Under the pieces are notes generated by a model, which did no database searches, was not told the DNA's origin, and saw nothing but the letters and a program-made list of their open reading frames with translations. Both the position numbers and the translations under genes were made by a program. Positions 16,771 through 25,349 of a DNA stretch of 64,000 nucleotides are shown in pieces. How positions within the stretch are numbered: the stretch's first letter is position 1; every line of letters starts with the position of its first letter. This DNA comes from Chryseobacterium phocaeense (GTDB taxonomy: Bacteria; Bacteroidota; Bacteroidia; Flavobacteriales; Weeksellaceae), in contig NZ_LT827014.1 of the NCBI RefSeq assembly GCF_900169075.1, positions 248,001-312,000 on the forward strand, given 5' to 3'.

Positions 16771-18762
16771 ATGAATTTTAATCTTCAATCAGAATATAAA
16801 CCCACAGGTGACCAGCCCCAGGCGATCGAAAAGCTTACGGAAGGTGTCGAAATCGGCGAAAAATACCAGACTCTTCTGGGGGTAACCGGTTCCGGAAAGA
16901 CCTTTACCGTGGCGAATGTGGTACAAAACGTACAAAAACCCACACTGGTCCTTGCACATAATAAAACCCTGGCAGCACAGCTGTTCATGGAATTCAAGGA
17001 ATTCTTTCCTGACAATGCCGTTGAATACTTTGTCAGCTACTATGACTATTACCAGCCGGAAGCCTATATTGCAACTACCGGAACCTATATTGAAAAGGAC
17101 CTGAGCATCAACGAAGAGGTAGAAAAACTACGTCTTTCCGCAACAGCCAGCCTGCTTTCGGGAAGAAGGGATGTATTGATCGTTGCGTCCGTTTCCTGCA
17201 TTTACGGTATAGGAAACCCTTCAGAGTTCCATAAATCACTTATCACGTTAGCTATTGGTGAAAAGGTAACGAGAACAGCACTTTTACATTCATTGGTTAA
17301 TGCACTGTATTCCAGAACACTGACAGACTTCCAAAGAGGTACATTCCGGGTAAAGGGAGATGTGATTGATGTTTTCCCTGCTTATGCTGACAATGCCATT
17401 AGAATCCAGTTTTTCGGAGATGAGATAGAGAAAATCCAGAGTTTCGATCCGGTTAGCGGAAATGTGGACTCTAATTTTGACCAGATCCAGATCTATCCGG
17501 CCAATCTTTTTGTGACCTCAAAAGAAACCTTAAACGGGGCCATCAGAAATATCCAGGATGATATGGTGAAGCAGGTAGATTTCTTCAATTCCATTGAAAA
17601 ACCCCTTGAAGCCAAAAGATTACAGGAAAGAACTGAGCTTGATCTTGAAATGATAAAGGAACTGGGCTATTGTTCCGGTATTGAGAACTATTCAAGATAT
17701 CTGGACGGAAGGCTTCCGGGATCAAGACCCTTCTGCCTGATCGACTATTTCCCGAAAGATTTCTTAATGGTTATTGACGAAAGCCACGTTACCGTTCCCC
17801 AGGTTCATGCCATGTACGGCGGTGACCGCAGCAGAAAAGAATCACTGGTGGAATATGGTTTCAGACTTCCTGCGGCAATGGACAACCGGCCTCTTAAGTT
17901 TGAAGAGTTCGAGAGCATGCAAAACCAGGTGATTTACGTTTCCGCCACCCCGGCAGATTACGAACTGGAGAAAACCGGCGGCGCTTATATTGAGCAGATC
18001 ATCCGCCCTACCGGGCTTCTCGATCCTGTTATTGAGGTGAGGCCAAGCCTAAACCAGATCGATGATTTAATGGAGGAAATTCAAAAAAGAGCAGATGCTG
18101 ATGAAAGGGTTTTGGTGACGACGTTAACAAAAAAGATGGCGGAAGAGCTTACCAAATATTTCACAAAGTTCGGGATCAGGACCCGGTACATTCACTCCGA
18201 TGTGGAAACCTTGGAACGTATACAGATCATGCAGGATCTCAGGGTAGGTCTTTTCGATGTTCTGATTGGCGTGAACCTGCTCAGAGAAGGGCTTGACCTT
18301 CCGGAAGTTTCCCTGGTGGCTATACTCGATGCGGATAAGGAAGGGATGCTGAGAAGCAGAAGATCGATGATACAGACCGTAGGACGTGCTGCAAGAAATG
18401 TGAATGGTAAGGCGATTATGTATGCCGATAAAATCACAAAATCTATGCAGGCCGCCCTTGATGAAACCGAATACCGCCGTAATAAACAAATTCAGCACAA
18501 TGAAGCCAACGGGCTTGTTCCTCAGGCTTTGAATAAAAAAATATCGGAAAATCTGGTCGGCAGAAGCAAAGACTTCCCGGATCCGAAGTATACCCAGAAA
18601 GAAATCCTTCAGAAAGCGGCGGAAGCAAAAGCCAGCTATGGCGGAGAAGACATTGAAAAAATGATCGCGCAGAAACAGAAAGAAATGGAAGCTGCAGCCA
18701 AAAATCTCGATTTCATAAAAGCAGCCAAGCTCAGAGATGAAATTGCTGCTCTGAAAGAATAA
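16771..18762 (+). CDS. uvrB: Excinuclease ABC subunit B
   Basis: 663 residues, normal length. Walker A is GVTGSGKTFT near residue 39. The beta-hairpin region YYDYYQPEAYI lies near 90-100, the helicase motifs include VIDESHVTVPQ and VGRAARN, and the UVR domain that binds UvrC is at the C-terminus (about 625-660). UvrB verifies the lesion in nucleotide excision repair. No uvrA or uvrC is adjacent. Confidence 0.98.
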   Translation: MNFNLQSEYKPTGDQPQAIEKLTEGVEIGEKYQTLLGVTGSGKTFTVANVVQNVQKPTLVLAHNKTLAAQLFMEFKEFFPDNAVEYFVSYYDYYQPEAYIATTGTYIEKDLSINEEVEKLRLSATASLLSGRRDVLIVASVSCIYGIGNPSEFHKSLITLAIGEKVTRTALLHSLVNALYSRTLTDFQRGTFRVKGDVIDVFPAYADNAIRIQFFGDEIEKIQSFDPVSGNVDSNFDQIQIYPANLFVTSKETLNGAIRNIQDDMVKQVDFFNSIEKPLEAKRLQERTELDLEMIKELGYCSGIENYSRYLDGRLPGSRPFCLIDYFPKDFLMVIDESHVTVPQVHAMYGGDRSRKESLVEYGFRLPAAMDNRPLKFEEFESMQNQVIYVSATPADYELEKTGGAYIEQIIRPTGLLDPVIEVRPSLNQIDDLMEEIQKRADADERVLVTTLTKKMAEELTKYFTKFGIRTRYIHSDVETLERIQIMQDLRVGLFDVLIGVNLLREGLDLPEVSLVAILDADKEGMLRSRRSMIQTVGRAARNVNGKAIMYADKITKSMQAALDETEYRRNKQIQHNEANGLVPQALNKKISENLVGRSKDFPDPKYTQKEILQKAAEAKASYGGEDIEKMIAQKQKEMEAAAKNLDFIKAAKLRDEIAALKE

Positions 18763-19092
18763 ATTTTAATAGAATATTACCCTTACAATCGTAATTCACC
18801 CTTCGCTGTGCATTACGATTTTTATTTATAACAATATCAACATTGCATACAAAAGCCGGCAACCTTGTATTCAGACCTTAGTACATTATTAAGATATATC
18901 AACTCAATGAGAGGATATACCGCTGGTCTTGTCCGTTTTGCCATTTTGTGATTTAGATCAATAAAAATAGAAAAAGATACCACAAAAAAGCATTTTTAAT
19001 ATATTGTTTCAACAAAAATTGCACACATTTATTAAATTCATGCATATAATTTGTGCAAAAAAATACACAGTGATCATAGTTACCCCTAAAAC
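18763..19092. other. Gene-free spacer of 330 bases after uvrB
   Basis: It holds one recognisable element, the uvrB terminator near 18787-18830. The rest is AT-rich with no credible open frame above about 15 codons. An ATAATTTG word close to 19043 resembles a -7 element but is off by one base. Confidence 0.6.
18787..18830 (+). terminator. Terminator of uvrB
   Basis: The perfect 9-bp inverted repeat AATCGTAAT / ATTACGATT (18787-18795 with 18822-18830) has a 26-base loop and is followed by TTTTATTT. Confidence 0.6.
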
Positions 19093-19569
19093 ATGTTGAA
19101 TCTTATGAAAAAAATTATGTCTTCTCTTACAATGTTGGCCTCAATTGCCGGCTATTCTCAATCAGGGCTTGTAGGTATCAATACCCCATCTCCAACAACA
19201 ACTTTTGATGTTAACGGAAGTGCAAGAATACGGACATTAGCAGATGCCAGTTCAAACTCAACCTACACAAGAAATGTAGTGGCCGACACTAATGGAAACC
19301 TAGGTTATATTACAAGAATTACCAAGCCAACCCCTCCAAACGTAGTCTTAACAAATTATCTTGTAACAGATACGCCAATTACCGTTGCAACCGGAGTAAG
19401 CCTGAGTGAGTTTACGCCGGTCATAACTGAATTTTTAGCTAACAGCGCCAATGTTGGCCTGCCAACCTATCATTTTTATGATTCCGGTGGAAATATTTTT
19501 TTTGATATGCTAAATCCAGCAAATTCGGTGGGTTATAATATCCGAATCAAATTTATAAGAAACAATTAA
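19093..19569 (+). CDS. Secreted hypothetical protein with phage-fibre/adhesin-like repeat motif
   Basis: 158 residues with an N-terminal signal peptide (MKKIMSSLTMLASIAGYSQS if translation starts at the third in-frame ATG, 19105). Near the start of the mature part is VGINTPSPTTTFDVNGSARIRTL followed by VVADTNGNLGY. This GI-x-T-x-x-P-x-x-x-FDVNG pattern is frequent in large Bacteroidota adhesins and in the head of phage tail-fibre-like proteins. The rest (LSEFTPVITEFL, NIRIKFIRNN) is not recognised. It is a short, probably exported, single-gene unit. Role unknown. Confidence 0.65.
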   Translation: MLNLMKKIMSSLTMLASIAGYSQSGLVGINTPSPTTTFDVNGSARIRTLADASSNSTYTRNVVADTNGNLGYITRITKPTPPNVVLTNYLVTDTPITVATGVSLSEFTPVITEFLANSANVGLPTYHFYDSGGNIFFDMLNPANSVGYNIRIKFIRNN

Positions 19570-19590
19570 GTCCCAACAAATTCAGCAGTA

Positions 19591-19645
19591 TTGACAAATT
19601 TTTAAGATTTGTCAAGAAAAGCAGTCAGCTATCAAACTGATTGCT
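19591..19645 (+). terminator. Two successive hairpins with T run
   Basis: TTGACAAAT/ATTTGTCAA (19591-19599 with 19607-19615) is followed by AGCAGTCAG/CTGATTGCT (19620-19628 with 19637-19645, one G-T pair), and then seven T. The second is a standard intrinsic terminator. Confidence 0.75.
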
Positions 19646-19735
19646 TTTTTTATTTTACCCTCGTAATTTTATGCGATTTAATATAAACATATCTATTTAT
19701 ATTTAGAAATACAACAACCATAAAACAAAACCAAC

Positions 19736-20749
19736 ATGAAAACATCAATTTCAAACAAAGAATTCTACGGTCAGCTGCAGCATCTTCCTAAACCTCATTA
19801 TCCATTCCCGGATTTTATACATCCCCATTTTCAACAGCAAAGAGAAGAATATTATGACTGGATAGACAAGGAATATACATTCCACAGCAAAGAGGCCCGT
19901 GAAAAGCATAAACGGCACCACCTAACCGATATTGCTTCCCGTGGCTGCCCTTTCCTGAGCACACTGGAAGAATTAAGCCCCCTTGCGAGTTATGCAGCAA
20001 ATGGAGCCATGATGGATGATTACTGGGACCGCTGTACCCACAGTGAAATGATTCAGATCACAAAACGTATTATGGCATTACTTACAGGAGAAGACCCTCA
20101 CGAACCTACAGACAATGGAATATTCCATCAGTTTTGGGTATTAAGGCAGAATATAATACAGTGCAAAATGCCTGAGCACCTGTACAAACAGTTCGTAAAG
20201 TCCATTTATGAAGTATTTATTGGTTATTCTGATGAAAGAGTATATTACAGAGACAACTCCGTTCCTCCACTGCCCGTTTACCTCCTTATCCGGGAAGCTA
20301 CAAGCGGCGTACAGCCATTCTGCAAGTATGTAGCCATGCAGAAAGAATACCGGCAGCTTCCTGAAGAGGTGCTGGAACACGCGCATATACTGCGCCTTCA
20401 CACGTTGTGCTCCCTGATGATCGGCATTCATAATGACATCATTTCCCTGCCTAAAGAGCTCCACAGGGAAGAAGACACTATGAACCTTGTGAAAGTGCTG
20501 CAAAAGGAGAGGAACCTATCTGTCAAAGAAGCATATCTGCTGGCTATGGAAATGCATGACGATTACCTGAAAGAATTTTTACTCCTCCACGAGCACATGC
20601 CCCGGTTCGGGCAGTGGCAGGATATGGCGTTTAATTATGTACAGGATCTGGGAATTATGGTTGCGGGAGTCTACGCCTGGCATACCAACGACACTTCCCG
20701 CTATGTGAACGGAGGATATGTGGAAGGCGAATATGTTAGTAAAGGTTAA
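19736..20749 (+). CDS. Class I terpene synthase family protein
   Basis: 337 residues, normal for bacterial terpene cyclases. All metal and diphosphate motifs are present in order: the Asp-rich motif Asp94-Asp95-Tyr-Trp-Asp98 in MMDDYWDRC, a pyrophosphate-sensor Arg186 (LLIREATSG), the NSE triad Asn233-Asp234...Ser237...Lys240-Glu241 (HNDIISLPKE), and the C-terminal Arg322-Tyr323 pair. It should therefore be an active Mg-dependent cyclase of a prenyl diphosphate. Chain length and product cannot be read. No P450, prenyltransferase or methyltransferase flanks it; it has its own terminator at 20786-20810, so it is an orphan cyclase gene. Confidence 0.9.
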   Translation: MKTSISNKEFYGQLQHLPKPHYPFPDFIHPHFQQQREEYYDWIDKEYTFHSKEAREKHKRHHLTDIASRGCPFLSTLEELSPLASYAANGAMMDDYWDRCTHSEMIQITKRIMALLTGEDPHEPTDNGIFHQFWVLRQNIIQCKMPEHLYKQFVKSIYEVFIGYSDERVYYRDNSVPPLPVYLLIREATSGVQPFCKYVAMQKEYRQLPEEVLEHAHILRLHTLCSLMIGIHNDIISLPKELHREEDTMNLVKVLQKERNLSVKEAYLLAMEMHDDYLKEFLLLHEHMPRFGQWQDMAFNYVQDLGIMVAGVYAWHTNDTSRYVNGGYVEGEYVSKG

Positions 20750-20780
20750 GGTTAAGGCTGAGACTGAGACTGAGGTTAAA
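20744..20780 (+). repeat. Short degenerate hexamer repeat
   Basis: GTTAAG, GTTAAG, GCTGAG, ACTGAG, ACTGAG, GTTAAA run end to end from the last codons of the terpene synthase gene into the spacer. About six units of six bases. It overlaps the stop codon, so the last residues and the stop itself lie in repeat sequence. Confidence 0.6.
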
Positions 20781-20785
20781 ATACA

Positions 20786-20810
20786 AAAAGGAATCGCGAT
20801 GATTCCTTTT
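20786..20810 (+). terminator. Terminator of the terpene synthase gene
   Basis: The perfect 10-bp stem AAAAGGAATC / GATTCCTTTT has loop GCGAT and is followed by GTGTTTT. It lies between convergent genes and could work in both directions. Confidence 0.8.
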
Positions 20811-20847
20811 GTGTTTTATACATAATAGATCTGAACCCAAAAATCTT

Positions 20848-21075
20848 TTAGCGAAGAGATGCTTTTATGGGAATCAGGAGATCCATCAGGCCGTTAAGTT
20901 TAATTTCATACACCGTAGCCAGCTGCATTCCCAGCTTTCCTTTAGGCATTCCGTTTCTGTTGAACCACTCAAGATAGCTTACCGGAAGATCCGCAAGGAT
21001 TGTCCCTTCGTATTTCCCGAAAGGCATCTTAACGACACATATTTCTTTTAATATCTCTGAATTGACTCCCTCCAC
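20848..21075 (-). CDS. DUF3820 family protein
   Basis: 75 residues. The MPFGKYEGTILADLPVSYLEWFNRNGMPKGKLG core is typical of DUF3820, a small domain of unknown function that resembles a part found next to exonuclease domains in other bacteria. It lies only 3 bases downstream of the AI-2E transporter gene on the same strand, so it is likely co-transcribed with it. No biochemical role is proven. Confidence 0.8.
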   Translation of the reverse strand: MEGVNSEILKEICVVKMPFGKYEGTILADLPVSYLEWFNRNGMPKGKLGMQLATVYEIKLNGLMDLLIPIKASLR

Positions 21076-21078
21076 GTT

Positions 21079-22167
21079 CTATACAATTAAATCTACTTTA
21101 CCATCCTGATCAAGGTCTTTCCCCGGCAGCTCGAGGTCCGGCGGCGAATCTTCATCTGAAAATTCATTTCTGTACACCTGGATAAGAAGAACGGTAAATG
21201 AGATCAGGATAGGCCCGAAAATAAGCCCCATAAAACCAAATAAATTCATCCCCATGATAATTCCGAATACGGTATTCAGAGGGTGTATATTTTCCAGTCT
21301 TTTTAAGAGTGTAAACCGCAGCAAATTATCGGTAAGCCCTACAACCACTATACAGTAGGCGGCAAGTCCAAGCCCCTGCCCAGTATTGCCTTCTGCAATC
21401 ATAAAGATACACACAGGAACATAAACAATAGCTGCTCCTACTACGGGAATCATGGATGCCGCAGCCGTTAAAGCAAAAAGAAGTACAGGACTTGGGGCTC
21501 CGAATATAAAGTACCCTACCAGCGCTACGACTCCCTGCCCTATAGCCACTACAGGAATTCCGATCGCGTTGGCCATAATCAGTTTTCTCAGCTTATCTCC
21601 GATCAAAGAGATATTCGCCCTTTTTAATGGAGCGGACGAACTGAGCACTTTTTCAAACAGCCTGGGCCTTTCCAACATAAAATACAGGATGAAATACATG
21701 GACATGATCACGGTAAGTGTGTTGAAAGTCCCACTCAGCGCTGAAGTAGAGAATCGTCCGGCAAAGCCTTTTACTTTATCCATATTTTCCTTACTCAGAA
21801 TATCAAAATTTACCTTAGAGTAGATATACGAGTGTATTTTATCCAGAAACACATTGAATTTTGTCATGTAAACCTGGGCATTCCCAAGCTTATCAATCAG
21901 CAGGTCCACAATAAAATAAACCGGAAGAATAAGAATGATAAGACTTGCCAGCATCAGGACCAACGCAGAAAGCCAGGGCTTCCACTTTTTCTCTTCCTGC
22001 AGGTAGAAATTATATCTTCTGCAGACCACATAGATGGTGATGGCTCCTAACACCGACGGTATGAACAGGGAAAGGTTGAAACAGATCAATCCTGTAAGCA
22101 CCAGAATGATGGCGATCAGAGCCACCTGTTTTATTGCAATATTACTGATCTGTTTATCCTTATTCAT
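21079..22167 (-). CDS. AI-2E family transporter / permease
   Basis: 362 residues, about eight membrane helices. The C-terminal half carries the family hallmarks: PVVAIGQGVVALVGYFIFG, AAASMIPVVGAAIVYVPV and LTDNLLRFTLLKR. Members have been described as exporters of autoinducer-2, as Na+/H+ antiporters, and as general permeases, so the substrate is open. The C-terminus is acidic (DLELPGKDLDQDGKVDLIV, resembling a calcium-binding dockerin-like DxDxDG loop). It lies 14 bases downstream of a membrane-protein gene. Confidence 0.85.
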   Translation of the reverse strand: MNKDKQISNIAIKQVALIAIILVLTGLICFNLSLFIPSVLGAITIYVVCRRYNFYLQEEKKWKPWLSALVLMLASLIILILPVYFIVDLLIDKLGNAQVYMTKFNVFLDKIHSYIYSKVNFDILSKENMDKVKGFAGRFSTSALSGTFNTLTVIMSMYFILYFMLERPRLFEKVLSSSAPLKRANISLIGDKLRKLIMANAIGIPVVAIGQGVVALVGYFIFGAPSPVLLFALTAAASMIPVVGAAIVYVPVCIFMIAEGNTGQGLGLAAYCIVVVGLTDNLLRFTLLKRLENIHPLNTVFGIIMGMNLFGFMGLIFGPILISFTVLLIQVYRNEFSDEDSPPDLELPGKDLDQDGKVDLIV

Positions 22168-22181
22168 TATTTGTTTTTATA

Positions 22182-22919
22182 TTAATTTTTAAATGCGATC
22201 TGTCTTGGCTTTCCTAAAAAGGCACAGTATGTGGAATACATTACCACCATCATGAATGGCGCCGTTACAATAATACCGATACCGCAAAGAATAACTCCTG
22301 CAATGGAAATCAACGCGCCTAAGACAGTTGCACCAATAAATGTTCCATAATTCTCTTTGGCAATATTGAAAGACTTTGATAAAGCCTCAGTAGCCGACGC
22401 ATTTTCGAACAACAGAATCGGATAACCAATTAAAAGGAAAGGATATACAAAAATGATCGGGAAGAAACACAGAGACATCGCCACAGTGGAAATAATTCCC
22501 GAAAGAATACTGTAGATCAGGATATTTACAAAATTCTGTTTGTACCCGATGAACAGATCAGCAAATTCAATCTGATTTTTAGTATTGTATTTATTAACAA
22601 TATAGATCAATCCTACGTATAGCGGAGCAAGCAGGATTCCCAGAAGACCGGATAATGAAAGATAAAGCGAAAACCCAGGCACATTCCAGTAGCTGAAGCT
22701 TGAATAATCTCCCCCGGCGTCTCTCATCTCCTCCACTACAGAAGCCGAATTGAAACCGCTTATAAGCTGAATGGCAAAACCCGCAACAATATAAATGATC
22801 ATCGCTACGATCCCGTAAAGGAATACCCCTTTATACATTTCAAAAGAATGCGAAATAATAGATCCTGTATCTCTGTTTGGAACGGATCCCTGCTGGTCAA
22901 ACTCGTTAAATTCTGACAT
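22182..22919 (-). CDS. Multi-pass integral membrane protein of unknown function
   Basis: 245 residues with about six hydrophobic segments and a polar N-terminus (MSEFNEFDQQGSVPNRDTGSI, about 25 residues). The architecture and the KYNTKNQIEFADLFIGYKQNF segment are mirrored in the next gene upstream, whose corresponding part reads KIELGDLFAGYNGLNFFKYL. The two proteins are therefore related tandem copies. Similar proteins in flavobacteria carry varying and unreliable labels (for example beta-carotene monooxygenase); no such catalytic motif is visible. It precedes the AI-2E transporter by 14 bases. Confidence 0.7.
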   Translation of the reverse strand: MSEFNEFDQQGSVPNRDTGSIISHSFEMYKGVFLYGIVAMIIYIVAGFAIQLISGFNSASVVEEMRDAGGDYSSFSYWNVPGFSLYLSLSGLLGILLAPLYVGLIYIVNKYNTKNQIEFADLFIGYKQNFVNILIYSILSGIISTVAMSLCFFPIIFVYPFLLIGYPILLFENASATEALSKSFNIAKENYGTFIGATVLGALISIAGVILCGIGIIVTAPFMMVVMYSTYCAFLGKPRQIAFKN

Positions 22920-22991
22920 AGTTTAATATTTAATGATTTCACCAAAATTAACTTTTTTTGGGAGAACAAACATATTAAACCTGCTTAAAAT

Positions 22992-23714
22992 TTAACTTTT
23001 TTCTGAAAAAATTGTTTTATATAAAGAGTAAATCATTGCATTCCAAAAAGGAAATGTAAAAAGTCCTCCAACAAACAACAGGGCAAAACCAATATACTTA
23101 AAGACCACAGCAACGATAACACAAACCAGTATTTCGATGAAATACTTTCTCAACGCCTGTATATTCAAAGAAATTGCTTCAAAAATCCTCTTATCTGTAA
23201 AAAACATCAGAGGCGCCACGAAGACCGTGATGCATACCCAGAGCACTGCAAGGAATATGGTTGGCATTGTCAACCTGTACACCATAATCCAGAAAATGTA
23301 ATAACCAAGGTATTTAAAAAAATTAAGCCCGTTATATCCTGCAAACAGATCTCCCAATTCAATTTTTTCATTAAGGTCCATTTTTCTGAAAATTTGGAAC
23401 AGACCTAAATTTAACGGATAAAGAAAAATCCCGGTGGCTAAAATAGCATAGCTGAACATCTGATAATTTTCAGTGGCGGCCAGCGCTTTTAATTTTTCAA
23501 GATAAACACTGGTCCCTTGCTGTAAAGCTTCCGACAGCTCCTGGTTCTGTTCCCAAAGCCCGAATCTTGCGGCAAAGAAAAACATGGAAGTAAAAAAGAC
23601 TGCAAAAAAAATGATGGAGAACATTAACTGAAAAATCAATGTTTTATTCCAGTAGAAAAAAGCCTGCTTCAATATAAAATCTATTCCCGGTTTCTGAGGA
23701 TATCTGTTCTGCAT
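22992..23714 (-). CDS. Multi-pass integral membrane protein, paralogue of the neighbouring gene
   Basis: 240 residues from the ATG at 23714 (MQNRYPQKPG), about six membrane segments. A longer frame reaches 23732, but its TTG start lies inside the TACTTTTG promoter word, so the ATG at 23714 is preferred. The shared LFAGYNxxNFF-like loop with the downstream gene indicates a gene duplication. Function unknown. It is first in a minus-strand series that runs through the AI-2E transporter and DUF3820 genes, and divergent from pabB. Confidence 0.7.
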   Translation of the reverse strand: MQNRYPQKPGIDFILKQAFFYWNKTLIFQLMFSIIFFAVFFTSMFFFAARFGLWEQNQELSEALQQGTSVYLEKLKALAATENYQMFSYAILATGIFLYPLNLGLFQIFRKMDLNEKIELGDLFAGYNGLNFFKYLGYYIFWIMVYRLTMPTIFLAVLWVCITVFVAPLMFFTDKRIFEAISLNIQALRKYFIEILVCVIVAVVFKYIGFALLFVGGLFTFPFWNAMIYSLYKTIFSEKS

Positions 23715-23729
23715 CAAAAAAATTTTATG

Positions 23730-23757
23730 CAAAAGTAATCATCAATAAGTATTTTTG
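23730..23757. promoter_or_regulatory. Back-to-back promoters for the membrane-protein operon and pabB
   Basis: A minus-strand -7 element TACTTTTG (CAAAAGTA at 23730-23737) and a plus-strand TATTTTTG (23750-23757) lie only 12 bases apart. The plus-strand -7 element ends 4 bases before the annotated pabB ATG, so that transcript would be almost leaderless. Confidence 0.6.
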
Positions 23758-23761
23758 CAGA

Positions 23762-24739
23762 ATGTTTTCAATGAATCATCAAAAATTTATGGAAATGGAC
23801 GAGCTTTCTCTTCAGAAGGTTCCGTATTTTTTCATGATCGATTTCCTATCGGAGAATGTAGAAGTGTATCAGGAATATGAAATCGAAAAATCAGGCTTAT
23901 TAATTGATTTTCAAAGTTTTTCAAACACAAAACACAAGAACGAACTTGCTAAAAAAATTGCATGGAAATCATTTCCGGAAACGCTGGAAAGTTTTAAAGA
24001 AGGATTTGATAAAGTTCAGAAAAATATTCGCCTGGGAAATTCCTATCTTACCAATTATACCAGAAAAACTGAAATTCAGACGAATTTGAGCCTTGAAGAA
24101 ATTTTTTATCACTCAATTGCGAAGTACAAAGTATTTTATAAAGATTTTTTTGTATTTTTTTCTCCTGAAACTTTTGTCAGGATTATTGACGGTAAAATTT
24201 TAACCTATCCAATGAAAGGTACTATTGATGCATCATTGGAAAATGCAGCCGAAGTTTTGAAAAATGACAGGAAGGAAAAAGCAGAGCATTATACAGTGGT
24301 TGACCTCCTCCGGAATGATCTCAGCATGGTGGCGGATGATGTAAAGGTTGACCAGTTCCAGCATATTGACCTCATCAGGACACAGCAAAAAAACCTGTAT
24401 GCGATGAGTTCTGAAATTTCAGGAACCTTAAAACCTGAATTTGCTGGAAAGGTAGGAAGCATGATGCAAAAACTGCTGCCTGCAGGATCAATCCTTGGCG
24501 CGCCGAAACCTAAAACACTAGAAATAATCTTAGATGCGGAAGGATATGAGAGAGGATACTATACCGGAGTATGCGGCTGGTTTGACGGTGAAAACCTGGA
24601 CAGCTGCGTTATGATCCGCTTTATTGAAAGAGAGGGAAACCGCCTTTATTTCAAAAGCGGTGGCGGTATCACCCATATGAGCAGACTGGAAGACGAATAT
24701 CAGGAAATGAAAAATAAAATCTATGTCCCAATTCATTGA
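23762..24739 (+). CDS. pabB: Aminodeoxychorismate synthase component I
   Basis: 325 residues; only the chorismate-binding catalytic domain, which is shorter than E. coli PabB. Signature segments include YPMKGTIDASLENAAEVL, VVDLLRNDLSMVADDVKV, PAGSILGAPKPKTLEII and YYTGVCGWFDGENLDSCVMIRF. It makes 4-amino-4-deoxychorismate for folate synthesis with a glutamine amidotransferase encoded elsewhere. The next gene, a class IV aminotransferase, overlaps its end by 17 bases, so the two are translationally linked. The start is uncertain: because the -7 element is so close, ATG 23771 is possible. Confidence 0.9.
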   Translation: MFSMNHQKFMEMDELSLQKVPYFFMIDFLSENVEVYQEYEIEKSGLLIDFQSFSNTKHKNELAKKIAWKSFPETLESFKEGFDKVQKNIRLGNSYLTNYTRKTEIQTNLSLEEIFYHSIAKYKVFYKDFFVFFSPETFVRIIDGKILTYPMKGTIDASLENAAEVLKNDRKEKAEHYTVVDLLRNDLSMVADDVKVDQFQHIDLIRTQQKNLYAMSSEISGTLKPEFAGKVGSMMQKLLPAGSILGAPKPKTLEIILDAEGYERGYYTGVCGWFDGENLDSCVMIRFIEREGNRLYFKSGGGITHMSRLEDEYQEMKNKIYVPIH

Positions 24740-25349
24740 AAGTATAAAAGTAGAAGATCAGGAAATCTTCCTATTGGAACTGCATCAAAAACGTATTAAT
24801 CAGACATTTGCCCACTTCGGAAAAGAGGGTTCCATTGATCTGGCCAAAATCTTTAAAAATCTGGAGCATGATGAAGATGGCCTCTTCAAACTGAGGCTTT
24901 CCTATGATCTTGATAAAAGGGTACGAACCATGATGATTCCGTATGCGATTCCTGAAATACACAGCTTCCAACTGGTGGAGAACAACAGCTTCGACTATTC
25001 TTTCAAATTTGAAGACCGTAAGGAACTGGATAAGATGAAGATGAAATCTAAAGCAGAGGAAATTATTATCGTGAAGAACAATCATATCACCGATACCTCT
25101 TTTTCCAATATCCTTTTCCTGAAAGGCAAGGACTGGTTTACTCCTGCGACTTACCTTCTGAACGGCGTACAAAGACAAAATCTATTGAAACACAAGAAGA
25201 TAAAAGAAACGGAAGTCACTCTTCAGAACATCAAGCAGTTTTCACATTTTCAACTGATTAATGCCCTGAATGACTTTGATGATATGTTTATTTATCCCAT
25301 CGACAGGATCACGAATCTGCCGGGAAATGAGGAATATCTGGATCTTTAG
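24723..25349 (+). CDS. pabC: Class IV aminotransferase, probable aminodeoxychorismate lyase
   Basis: 208 residues, shorter than most PabC proteins (about 270). The EEIIIVKNNHITDTSFSNILFLKGKDWFTP block is the class IV fold signature, and LLNGVQRQNLLKH follows. It overlaps pabB by 17 bases, which supports a role in converting aminodeoxychorismate to p-aminobenzoate and pyruvate. The catalytic Lys is less obvious than usual; K59-K65 are candidates (LRLSYDLDKRVRTMM region). Function is inferred mainly from context. It converges on menD with a 4-base tail overlap. Confidence 0.78.
   Translation: MSQFIESIKVEDQEIFLLELHQKRINQTFAHFGKEGSIDLAKIFKNLEHDEDGLFKLRLSYDLDKRVRTMMIPYAIPEIHSFQLVENNSFDYSFKFEDRKELDKMKMKSKAEEIIIVKNNHITDTSFSNILFLKGKDWFTPATYLLNGVQRQNLLKHKKIKETEVTLQNIKQFSHFQLINALNDFDDMFIYPIDRITNLPGNEEYLDL

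Noticed and set aside
18901..19092. tRNA or small RNA in the spacer after uvrB
   Set aside because: No cloverleaf, no conserved GGTTCAAATCC-type T-loop, and the only stem is the uvrB terminator.
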